Shown here piece by piece: positions 8,269 to 14,235 of a DNA stretch of 19,414 nucleotides. The first letter of the stretch is position 1, and every line of letters starts with the position of its first letter. The notes under the pieces were generated by a model. The model had not been told where the DNA came from. It worked only from the letters and a program-made list of their open reading frames with translations, and made no database searches. The position numbers were made by a program, and so were the translations under genes. Source of the DNA: JANOXC01 sp031418215 (GTDB lineage Bacteria; Bacteroidota; Bacteroidia; AKYH767-A; OLB10); contig JANOXC010000189.1 of assembly GCA_031418215.1 (NCBI GenBank), positions 1-19,414 on the forward strand. The letters run 5' to 3'.

Positions 8269-10038
8269 ATGATCATAAACGTTGCTTTTAAATTTTTCCT
8301 TTTCCTGCTTACAATATTGATTGTTAGCTGGGGTATCTTCTTTTATGTAAATAAGAGCAATAATATATATATTGGTTTAGGGGGCGTAATTTTTAAAAAC
8401 GATACGCTTAACTTGACATTGAAGGTAGCGGAGCTCAATAAATTTTCACAGGGTGCCGGACTTGAATCTGTGCAGTTTTATTTATGGGATAGAAGGCTTG
8501 ATGGAATTGATGTTTTTCTTGTCTCGCCCTCTGGTATGCAGGTGGAATTAGCAAGTGCTAACGGACGTGGAACGGCATATTATAGAAACACGACCTTAAC
8601 TGATCATGCTGATTCTTTAGTGTTTACCGCATCAACACCATTTGATAAAACATATAAGCCAAATCAGTTCCTGGGATGGTTGAACAGGAATGGAGCAGTT
8701 AAAGGTAAATGGAAGTTGCGGGTCATAAATCGCTTTCCTGCACACCGAGTTGGCGCTGTTCTATATTGGAAGTTAAAATTCAGCGACACCCCTTCAAAAA
8801 CAGAGTCTATTGAGAAGTCGCCACTGCCGCTTTTGGTAGTTGAATCCAATCAAAAATATATTAATGACAAAAAACGAATCAAGGCAAGCTTATATATAAT
8901 CAATAATAAAAATTCAGGTTATTCTTATTTGAAGGATACGGCTGTATCGCCAAGAACAGATATCAAGATTGAAGTTCGTGGTTTTAGTTCTGTCAGATTA
9001 CCGAAAAAAAATTACAGCCTACGGACCATTAAAAGTGACAAGTCAAATAATGAATTAGCGTTATTAGGGTTGCCTGCTGATTGTGAATGGATATTAAATG
9101 CCAATTGTATGGATCGGTCATTAAGCAGAAACACCTTAATGTATGAACTCTACAGGCAAATAGGATACTATGCTTCACGCAGCAGAGTAGTGGAGTTAAT
9201 GATTAACGGCCAATATATGGGTGTATATATATTGAATGAAAAAATCAAACGTTCATCCGAACGGTTGGCAGATACTGATTCATTCCCTAAAGGAATGATC
9301 ATTAAATTGGATACTCCAAGGGACAACAAACCAGGTTGGTACAGTAAGCATAAGGGATTTGATGGAGCGGGCTACCGTTGCTACTTCCAATATAATTATC
9401 CGCCTTATGATGAGCTTGATACCGGTAAAATTTTATTCATTCAAAAGAAAATTAATTATTTTGAAGAGTCCATTGCAAATACTAATGACATTGATTCTTT
9501 GAATAAAGTTATTAATGTAAAATCATTTGTTGATTTCCTGTTACTACAGGAATTTTCAAAGAATTCAGATGCTTTTAACCTGAGCATTTATTTACACTTG
9601 AACAGGCAGCAGCAAGTGGAGATTGGTCCTATATGGGATTTCGATCGGGCATTGGGAAATGGTGTTAGTGACAGGGTAAGATTTACTTCAGGATTTAAAT
9701 ATGCTTATGCCGACAAAGACGCTATGCATCCTGTTCCAATGTGGTGGAAGCAGTTGTTAAGCAAGCCACAATTCAAGAAATTGGTTCAGGAAAGATGGAA
9801 GGACTTGCGTTTAGCTGTTCTCAGCGAGCACAATATTTATTCTCAATTAGATTCAATAACATCATTAATTAGGCCCGTGCAAGAGCGCAATTTTAAAGTT
9901 TGGCCGGTGCTGGGGATTGCCCGCTCTAATTTTCATGGTGACCCTGCTGTCAATACCTATGAAAAGGAAATAGCCGATATGAAAAACTGGATGCATGAAA
10001 GGTTGTTATGGCTCGACAAAGCTTTTTCGGCATTATAG
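8269..10038 (+). CDS. Membrane-anchored P-domain / CotH-type kinase fusion
   Basis: A protein of 589 residues from ATG 8269; a GTG two codons earlier (8263) would give 591, and the numbering here follows the longer form. Residues 8-28 are one hydrophobic segment, so the rest is probably outside the inner membrane. Residues 47-175 match a proprotein-convertase P (Homo B) domain: LDGIDVFLVSPSG, then FLGWLNRNGAVKGKWKLRVINRFPAHRVGAVLYWKL. No subtilisin protease domain is present. Residues 205-470 match the CotH kinase fold: EVRGFSSVRLPKKNYSLR, GLPADCEWILNAN, RNTLMYELYRQIG, NGQYMGVYILNEKI and GPIWDFDRALGN. D436 (NSDAFN) and D459/D461 (WDFD) are candidates for the catalytic and metal-binding Asp. 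No T9SS tail is seen. Its role is unknown; ATP-dependent phosphorylation of an envelope protein is an inference. Confidence 0.85.
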   Translation: MIINVAFKFFLFLLTILIVSWGIFFYVNKSNNIYIGLGGVIFKNDTLNLTLKVAELNKFSQGAGLESVQFYLWDRRLDGIDVFLVSPSGMQVELASANGRGTAYYRNTTLTDHADSLVFTASTPFDKTYKPNQFLGWLNRNGAVKGKWKLRVINRFPAHRVGAVLYWKLKFSDTPSKTESIEKSPLPLLVVESNQKYINDKKRIKASLYIINNKNSGYSYLKDTAVSPRTDIKIEVRGFSSVRLPKKNYSLRTIKSDKSNNELALLGLPADCEWILNANCMDRSLSRNTLMYELYRQIGYYASRSRVVELMINGQYMGVYILNEKIKRSSERLADTDSFPKGMIIKLDTPRDNKPGWYSKHKGFDGAGYRCYFQYNYPPYDELDTGKILFIQKKINYFEESIANTNDIDSLNKVINVKSFVDFLLLQEFSKNSDAFNLSIYLHLNRQQQVEIGPIWDFDRALGNGVSDRVRFTSGFKYAYADKDAMHPVPMWWKQLLSKPQFKKLVQERWKDLRLAVLSEHNIYSQLDSITSLIRPVQERNFKVWPVLGIARSNFHGDPAVNTYEKEIADMKNWMHERLLWLDKAFSAL

Positions 10039-10161
10039 TTGAAGAGACCAAAGCAGTTCCAAAACATGTAAGATTGCTGTAAGGTTTGCTGTTAATTAAC
10101 ACACTTTTTTGCTAACAGTATCTTAAATTGCACGTACAACAAACAGATCTAACTACACACT

Positions 10162-10410
10162 ATGCGAATTAACGAAATAGAACAACATCTTAACGTCACT
10201 GCTAAATTTGAGCTGATCAACGGATCAACAAAATTTGGAATAGTAAACAAACAGATCGACGGCGACCTTTACAAAAGTGATTACTATTTTATTTCCATGC
10301 AAAACCTTAACAATTTCCGGAAAGCCATCAGCTTACGTAATTATGAGTTTTGTAAAATGCTGATGGAAAAAATTAATGTGAAGTATATTAAGGCTGTAAC
10401 ACCGATTTAA
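10162..10410 (+). CDS. Hypothetical small protein, 82 residues
   Basis: I do not recognise this gene. It encodes 82 residues from ATG 10162 with an ordinary, mixed composition (hydrophobic, charged and polar), which argues for real coding. The middle reads as short strands (KFELINGSTKFGIVN and DYYFISM), followed by a charged helical part (NNFRKAISLRNYEFCKMLMEKINVKYIK). There is no signal peptide, membrane segment or metal motif, so it is probably cytoplasmic. The pattern could be a small beta-barrel followed by a helix, but that is a guess. It is separated by 123 nt from the P-domain/CotH gene and faces trpS across a repeat-bearing space, so no operon partner is evident. Confidence 0.6.
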   Translation: MRINEIEQHLNVTAKFELINGSTKFGIVNKQIDGDLYKSDYYFISMQNLNNFRKAISLRNYEFCKMLMEKINVKYIKAVTPI

Positions 10411-10411
10411 T

Positions 10412-10443
10412 TTGAAAATTATCGAATTTGAAAATTTGAAGAT
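10412..10443. repeat. 8-nt tandem repeat (TTGAAAAT)
   Basis: Four consecutive octamers: TTGAAAAT at 10412 and 10428, TTGAAGAT at 10436, and a diverged TATCGAAT at 10420. They start right after the stop codon of the 82-residue protein. The register is exact, with no indels. It is intergenic and non-coding. Confidence 0.7.
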
Positions 10444-10618
10444 GAAGACTATCATTTCAAAATTGGTACGAAGTTTTAAGCAGGTTAATGCTAATCGTTT
10501 ACAAAAAATGATTGGAAATTTTTTCCTAAAAGTTAAGGTTTTTATTTAACCCCGGCATTAATATTCTTTCAAAAGGCAGAAAGGAAAAATGTTGATTGTC
10601 GTGTTTGATTTATTTTTC

Positions 10619-10674
10619 AAGTAATTCAAGCAACTTCAAACAATTCAAATCTCTTAAACAACTTCAAACAAAAA
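10619..10674. repeat. Heptad-spaced CAACTTCAAACAA repeat
   Basis: The 13-nt word CAACTTCAAACAA occurs at 10631-10643 and again at 10659-10671, exactly 28 nt (four heptads) apart. The sequence between is made of related TTCAAAT and CTTAAA words. It abuts the 3' end of trpS. The rest of the 10411-10675 space is AT-rich, and I see no terminator with a clear stem and T-run. Confidence 0.65.
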
Positions 10675-10675
10675 C

Positions 10676-11668
10676 TTAATAATTAATGCCGATGAAGTTG
10701 CGCACTTCTTTCATCGTTTTAACGGCACTTTCATGCGCTTTTTCTTTTCCTTCCTTCATCACTTTTTTCAAATAAGCTTCATCCTTATCCAGTGCTGTAA
10801 TCTTTTCAGTGATCGGACTTATAAAAGCAACCATATCTTCTGCTAATTGTTTTTTCATGTCGCCATAACGAATGGTGCAATCGTCGTACTTTTCTTCAAA
10901 GTGCTTAAGCGTTTCAGGTCTAGAAACAAAACTCATTAACGTGAAAATGTTCTTGATGGCTTCAGGTTTTTCTTGTTTAGGTTGTGTTGGGCCGCTATCA
11001 GTTACTGCACGCATTACTTTTTTACGAATAGCATCTGCACTGTCAGCGAGAAAAATGGCATTTCCTTCTGCTTCCGATTTTCCCATTTTGCCGCTGCCAT
11101 CAAGCCCAGGAATCTTTACCAGTTGCTCACCGAAATTATAAGCAGTTGGTTCAGCAAAAAAATCTACATTATATAATCGGTTAAATCGATTACCGAATTG
11201 TCTCGTAAACTCTAAATGTTGATCCTGATCTATTCCAACAGGAACCTTTGTAGCGCGATGAATTAAAATATCAGCAGCCATCAACACAGGATAGGTGAGT
11301 AGTCCTGCATTTATATTATCAGGATGTTTGCGTATCTTTTCTTTAAATGATGCGGAACGTTCCAACTCACCAACGTATGCATTCATGTTCAACAATAAAT
11401 AAAGCTCTGTTGTTTCCGGTAAATCACTTTGAATATAAAGGGTGCAAATAGTAGGGTCAAGTCCGCAGGCTAAATATTCTACCAGTGCTTGTTTCACATT
11501 TTGACGCAGGTTACCCGGAGTGGGATGTGTTGTTAAGGAATGATAATCAGCAATAAAAAAAAAGCAACGGTGCTCATGTTGCATCCTGAGAAAATTTTTC
11601 ATTGCACCTAAATAATTCCCCAGGTGTAAATTACCTGTTGAACGAATACCGCTTACTACCGTTTCCAT
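10676..11668 (-). CDS. trpS: Tryptophan-tRNA ligase
   Basis: A 330-residue class I aminoacyl-tRNA synthetase that charges tRNA-Trp using ATP. The HIGH motif appears as HLGN (residues 15-18), preceded by SGIRSTGNL. The KMSKS loop reads KMGKS (194-198) within LDGSGKMGKSEAEGN, a Gly-for-Ser variant. Between them are NMNAYVGELERSASFKEK, TYPVLMAADIL and VPVGIDQDQHLEFTR, all characteristic of bacterial TrpS. Length is normal. The start is ATG at 11668-11666. A near-match to the Bacteroidota -7 box (TATTTTCG, 11674-11681) ends only 5 nt upstream of the start. It is a single-gene unit on the minus strand, diverging from plsC. I see no tryptophan-responsive leader or T-box in front of it. Confidence 0.96.
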   Translation of the reverse strand: METVVSGIRSTGNLHLGNYLGAMKNFLRMQHEHRCFFFIADYHSLTTHPTPGNLRQNVKQALVEYLACGLDPTICTLYIQSDLPETTELYLLLNMNAYVGELERSASFKEKIRKHPDNINAGLLTYPVLMAADILIHRATKVPVGIDQDQHLEFTRQFGNRFNRLYNVDFFAEPTAYNFGEQLVKIPGLDGSGKMGKSEAEGNAIFLADSADAIRKKVMRAVTDSGPTQPKQEKPEAIKNIFTLMSFVSRPETLKHFEEKYDDCTIRYGDMKKQLAEDMVAFISPITEKITALDKDEAYLKKVMKEGKEKAHESAVKTMKEVRNFIGINY

Positions 11669-11673
11669 TGTGG

Positions 11674-11681
11674 CGAAAATA
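11674..11681 (-). promoter_or_regulatory. Possible -7 box for trpS
   Basis: Read on the minus strand this is TATTTTCG, one base off the Bacteroidota -7 consensus TAnnTTTG. Its end is 5 nt before the trpS ATG, so transcription from it would start close to the first codon. No clear -33 TTG lies at the usual distance, so support is weak. Confidence 0.25.
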
Positions 11682-11700
11682 GTTGATTTGATGTTATTTT

Positions 11701-11825
11701 TTTTGTCATTCTGAGCATTGGCGAAGAATCTCTGGATTTTGATGGGAGCAGGTTTAGTGCTTTACAAGAGGTAATATCTACAATGAAGATACAGAGATGC
11801 TTCACTGACGTTCTGCATGACAAAA
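11701..11825. repeat. Imperfect inverted repeat of the GTCATTCTGAGC type
   Basis: Two 33-nt arms at 11701-11733 and 11793-11825 match as inverted repeats at 25 of 33 positions, by my count. The outer ends are TTTTGTCAT / ATGACAAAA and the inner ends are ATCTCT / AGAGAT, with a 59-nt spacer. The left arm contains GTCATTCTGAGC and GCGAAGAATCTCT. As I recall, these words recur in intergenic palindromes of many Bacteroidota. No ORF is inside it. It takes up much of the 293-nt trpS-plsC space. Confidence 0.7.
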
Positions 11826-11841
11826 GTAGAAAAAGCAAAAA

Positions 11842-11862
11842 ACTGCCTACTGCTTACTGCCG
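11842..11862. repeat. Three tandem heptamers (ACTGCYT type)
   Basis: The units ACTGCCT (11842), ACTGCTT (11849) and ACTGCCG (11856) follow one another without a gap. They lie 16 nt after the inverted repeat, in the same trpS-plsC space. Non-coding in all plausible frames. Confidence 0.65.
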
Positions 11863-11949
11863 CTTTTCCACATCAATATAGTTAAATCACGCTGCCCACA
11901 AATTGGCATAATCTACTAACAATACACCCCTAAATCGTCCTCAAAATCC

Positions 11950-11957
11950 TACCTTTG
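11950..11957 (+). promoter_or_regulatory. Possible -7 box for plsC-gatC
   Basis: TACCTTTG is an exact match to the Bacteroidota -7 consensus TAnnTTTG. It ends 4 nt before the GTG start of plsC, which would put the transcription start at or next to the start codon. No TTG is found at the usual -33 distance. Confidence 0.4.
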
Positions 11958-11961
11958 CTCT

Positions 11962-12711
11962 GTGCATTACATCAGTTTTATACTCAGAAGGATATGGTGT
12001 GGATGGTTCTTTACGGTTGGCATTCTTTCCTTTCTTCTGTTTTATCCATTATTTATTGTTTTCTTAAGCAAAGAGAAGTGGTTTCCACTTGCTTTCCGGC
12101 TGAAGAAAGTATGGGCCCATATCATTCTTTTTTTCTCAGGTATCTTTTATACAGTCAGGCGGGAAGGGGTTATTAATAAAGATAAGGCCTATGTGATTTG
12201 TCCGAACCATGCTTCTTATCTTGATATCGTATTAACAAACATCGTATTTCCCAACTATTTTCATTTCATGGGAAAAGCTGAATTACAAAATGTGCCGTTG
12301 TTCAGGATTTTTTTTAAGAAGATGAATATCCCTGTTAATCGTCTAAGTATCAAAGATTCACACAAAGCATTTGAAAGAGCGAAGAATGACATTGATAAAA
12401 ATATCGGTATTGCCATCTTTCCTGAAGCCACCATACCGGCTTGTGCCCCTAAATTAGGACCATTCAAGAATGGCGCTTTTCGTTTGGCTATTGAAAAGCA
12501 AGTACCTGTTGTCCCCATCACCTTTCGTGATAACTGGAAGATTTTTCCCGATAGTGAAGGAGGAAGGTTTTTATGTCGTCCGGGATTGTCGCATATCATT
12601 ATCCATCAACCTATTGAAACAAAAGGAATGGATGATAGCAGTGTGTCAATGCTGAGGCAAAAAGTGCATGATTGTATTTCTGCAAATCTCGAGCAAAATG
12701 AGTGTAAATAA
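11962..12711 (+). CDS. plsC: 1-acyl-sn-glycerol-3-phosphate acyltransferase
   Basis: A 249-residue PlsC/LPLAT-family membrane acyltransferase that adds the second acyl chain to lysophosphatidic acid, giving phosphatidic acid. The catalytic H83-x4-D88 box lies in CPNHASYLDIV. The glycerol-phosphate binding motif reads FPEAT (153-157) instead of the common FPEGT, and is followed by PFKNGAFRLA and VPVVPIT. Two hydrophobic stretches near the N terminus (about residues 16-35 and 50-65) would anchor it to the inner membrane. The start is GTG 11962: in this frame there is no ATG between the upstream stop near 11917 and the hydrophobic segment. The 3' end overlaps gatC by 14 nt, so the two are probably co-transcribed. 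Confidence 0.9.
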   Translation: MHYISFILRRIWCGWFFTVGILSFLLFYPLFIVFLSKEKWFPLAFRLKKVWAHIILFFSGIFYTVRREGVINKDKAYVICPNHASYLDIVLTNIVFPNYFHFMGKAELQNVPLFRIFFKKMNIPVNRLSIKDSHKAFERAKNDIDKNIGIAIFPEATIPACAPKLGPFKNGAFRLAIEKQVPVVPITFRDNWKIFPDSEGGRFLCRPGLSHIIIHQPIETKGMDDSSVSMLRQKVHDCISANLEQNECK

Positions 12712-12985
12712 AGATACCTTAAACTACCTCGCTAAACTGGCTCATCTCGAATTGGAAGAGGATGAAAAAGAGCTGTTGTTAAACGACCTTAATAATATTT
12801 TGGCATTTGTTGAGCAATTAAAAGAAGTAGACACCAACAAGGTTAAACCGCTGATTTTTATGAATGAGGAAGTCAATGAATTGCGTGAAGATTTTGTAAA
12901 GCATGAAATTACTCAGGAAGAAGCACTACGCAACGCCCCCCAAAAAAATGATCAGTATTTTTTAGTGCCGAAGGTGATTGGATAA
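12698..12985 (+). CDS. gatC: Asp-tRNA(Asn)/Glu-tRNA(Gln) amidotransferase subunit C
   Basis: A 95-residue GatC subunit. In the GatCAB complex it stabilises GatA and GatB during transamidation of mischarged Glu-tRNA(Gln) or Asp-tRNA(Asn). It begins MSVNKDTLNYLAKLAHLELEEDE, the family's usual first helix, followed by LNNILAFVEQLKEVDTNKVKPL. It ends LRNAPQKNDQYFLVPKVI, which matches the conserved NAPxxxxxxFxVPKV tail. ATG 12698 is chosen over an in-frame ATG at 12668 because the family starts here and this start gives the normal length. It overlaps plsC by 14 nt. gatA and gatB are not in the window. A bidirectional terminator follows right after the stop. Confidence 0.94.
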   Translation: MSVNKDTLNYLAKLAHLELEEDEKELLLNDLNNILAFVEQLKEVDTNKVKPLIFMNEEVNELREDFVKHEITQEEALRNAPQKNDQYFLVPKVIG

Positions 12986-13020
12986 AAAAAAGGCTGTCTA
13001 ATATTCAGACAGCCTTTTTT
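12984..13020. terminator. Bidirectional intrinsic terminator
   Basis: The stem GGCTGTCT (12992-12999) pairs with AGACAGCC (13007-13014) around a 7-nt loop. It has a run of A on the left (12984-12991) and a run of T on the right (13015-13020), so it can work for both strands. It sits between the ends of gatC (plus) and the bacilliredoxin gene (minus). Confidence 0.92.
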
Positions 13021-13037
13021 ACAATTGGATTTTTAAA

Positions 13038-13469
13038 TTAACTCACCGGCACACAATACTCATCAAAAGCGGCCTTTAAATTTTCAGCAATCATCTCTGC
13101 CGAATGGCCTTCAATATGATGACGTTCTATAAAATGAACCAAACGACCATCTTTAAAAAGTGCAATGCTTGGTGATGAAGGCGGGTAAGGCATGGTATGT
13201 TTGCGAGCTTGGGCAGTAGCTTCTACATCCTGGCCTGCAAAAACAGTAACTAAGGAATCGGGTTTAATTTCACTTTTATTCAACGCTAACTTAACAGCCG
13301 GACGAGCTGACCCTGCTGCGCATCCGCAAACGGAGTTTACCATCAACAACAGTGTACCTTTATTATTTGTGATGGCTGAATCAACATCCTGGGCATCTTT
13401 TAACTCGGTAAAGCCAATACCGGTTAACTCCTGGCGCATTGGTGCGCATAATTGTTCTGGATAAGGCAT
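13038..13469 (-). CDS. BrxA/BrxB-type bacilliredoxin
   Basis: A 143-residue thioredoxin-fold protein of the YphP/YqiW (BrxA/BrxB) family. These reduce mixed disulfides between proteins and bacillithiol (de-bacillithiolation). The signature C48-G-C50 lies in MVNSVCGCAAGSARPA. The family's MPYPPSSPSIALFKDG and VHFIERHHIEGHSAEMIAENL segments are also intact. Length is typical. The start is ATG at 13469-13467, with a good promoter candidate about 27 nt upstream. A single-gene unit. It implies that this organism uses a bacillithiol-like thiol, as many Bacteroidota do. No bsh biosynthesis gene is in the window. Confidence 0.93.
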   Translation of the reverse strand: MPYPEQLCAPMRQELTGIGFTELKDAQDVDSAITNNKGTLLLMVNSVCGCAAGSARPAVKLALNKSEIKPDSLVTVFAGQDVEATAQARKHTMPYPPSSPSIALFKDGRLVHFIERHHIEGHSAEMIAENLKAAFDEYCVPVS

Positions 13470-13495
13470 ATTTATTGGGTTTTTAAAATCGGATG

Positions 13496-13527
13496 CAAAT
13501 TTACGGAGATTTGAAAAAAAAAGACAA
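13496..13527 (-). promoter_or_regulatory. Promoter candidate for the bacilliredoxin gene
   Basis: On the minus strand there is a TTG (13527-13525) and a TAAATTTG (13503-13496) separated by 21 nt. This fits the Bacteroidota TTG / TAnnTTTG arrangement. It would give a leader of about 20 nt before the ATG. It is the only -7 box in the window that also has a properly spaced -33 element. Confidence 0.5.
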
Positions 13528-13646
13528 TAAAGTTTGATTATCTTATAAATAGATGGTTAAACAACAGACGGCTAGTGGTATTCTTTTCAGCCTGTTAAGG
13601 TCAATTAGTATTTATTGCTGATAACAATTCGGGAAGACAAACGTTT

Positions 13647-13654
13647 TATTTTTG
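13647..13654 (+). promoter_or_regulatory. Possible -7 box for the small lipoprotein gene
   Basis: TATTTTTG matches TAnnTTTG exactly and ends 6 nt before the ATG at 13661. No TTG lies at the usual -33 distance. If real, the mRNA would be leaderless or nearly so. Confidence 0.4.
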
Positions 13655-13660
13655 CATTCA

Positions 13661-13807
13661 ATGAAAAATAAGTCTTCCCACTCCGGTTTGGCGCTGCTTC
13701 TCAGCATGTTACTTTTAACAAGCAGCTGCTCCCTCTTTAAGAAAAAATGCGATTGCCCTTCTTTTGGCGGCCATTCAAAGGCCAAACATCACAGCCCGGG
13801 CTGGTAA
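13661..13807 (+). CDS. Small Cys/His-rich lipoprotein, 48 residues
   Basis: A short ORF running from ATG 13661 to TAA 13805-13807. The N terminus MKNKSSHSGLALLLSMLLLTSSC has a basic start, a hydrophobic core (about residues 9-19) and a lipobox-like LTSSC, which predicts lipidation at C23. The mature part is only 26 residues. It holds KKKCDCPSFGG with a C-x-C pair (C30, C32), followed by HSKAKHHSPGW with three His in all. This could bind a metal, but that is inference from composition. A TAnnTTTG box lies just upstream. It is 179 nt ahead of feoA on the same strand, so a shared role in iron handling is possible but unproven. Related tiny lipoproteins with a CDC core appear, from memory, in other Bacteroidota. 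Confidence 0.75.
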   Translation: MKNKSSHSGLALLLSMLLLTSSCSLFKKKCDCPSFGGHSKAKHHSPGW

Positions 13808-13854
13808 GCTCTCATTAATCATTTCTCAACGGGGAATGCCTGCTCCCTTTTGGC

Positions 13855-13862
13855 TATCTTTG
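13855..13862 (+). promoter_or_regulatory. Possible -7 box for feoAB
   Basis: TATCTTTG matches TAnnTTTG exactly and lies about 125 nt before the feoA start. No -33 TTG is placed correctly, and I could not find a convincing Fur-type palindrome. A weak call. Confidence 0.28.
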
Positions 13863-13950
13863 CCCACTTTTTCATAGGTAAATTTCATTAATTTTTAAGC
13901 AGAGATTGAATGGTAAGTGGTTAAGGGGAAATAGAGAATTTCTAATTATT

Positions 13951-13983
13951 CCGAACTCCGAACTAAAAAACTAATAACTAATC
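13951..13983. repeat. Heptad repeats CCGAACT and ACTAATM
   Basis: Two tandem CCGAACT units (13951, 13958) are followed by AAAAA and then two tandem units ACTAATA (13970) and ACTAATC (13977). The second pair ends 3 nt before the feoA ATG, so the repeat forms the immediate leader of feoA. Confidence 0.6.
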
Positions 13984-13986
13984 AGC

Positions 13987-14226
13987 ATGGGTAATAGGTT
14001 ACGAAAATTATCAAAGATGACTGTAGGATCACAGTGTATCATTGAGTCCTTTACCGATGAAAATTTGATGCAAAAACTACTGGAAATGGGTTGCCTGCCG
14101 GGAGAAATTATCAGGGTTGACAGGTTGGCTCCATTGGGTGACCCTATGGCAATCATCGTATCAGGGTCAACTTTAAGTATCAGAATCGATGAAGCAGATC
14201 ACATTATGGTAAAACCAATTGCATAG
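13987..14226 (+). CDS. feoA: Ferrous iron transport protein A
   Basis: A 79-residue SH3-like cytosolic protein that works with FeoB in ferrous iron uptake. Characteristic parts are KMTVGSQCIIESF, LLEMGCLPGEIIRVDRLAPLGDPMAIIVSG and LSIRIDEADHIMV, with the conserved LxxMGxxPG and GDP stretches. Length is usual for a stand-alone FeoA. The start is ATG 13987, right after a heptad repeat tract. The stop (TAG 14224-14226) is 9 nt before the feoB start, so the two form one transcription unit. No third small component (FeoC) is present. Confidence 0.94.
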   Translation: MGNRLRKLSKMTVGSQCIIESFTDENLMQKLLEMGCLPGEIIRVDRLAPLGDPMAIIVSGSTLSIRIDEADHIMVKPIA

Positions 14227-14235
14227 CTTTTAGAA

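Noticed and set aside
10442..10549. 35-codon ORF starting in the octamer tract (MKTIISKLVRSF...)
   Set aside because: It is short, begins inside repeat DNA and has no recognisable motif or promoter box. Coding cannot be supported.
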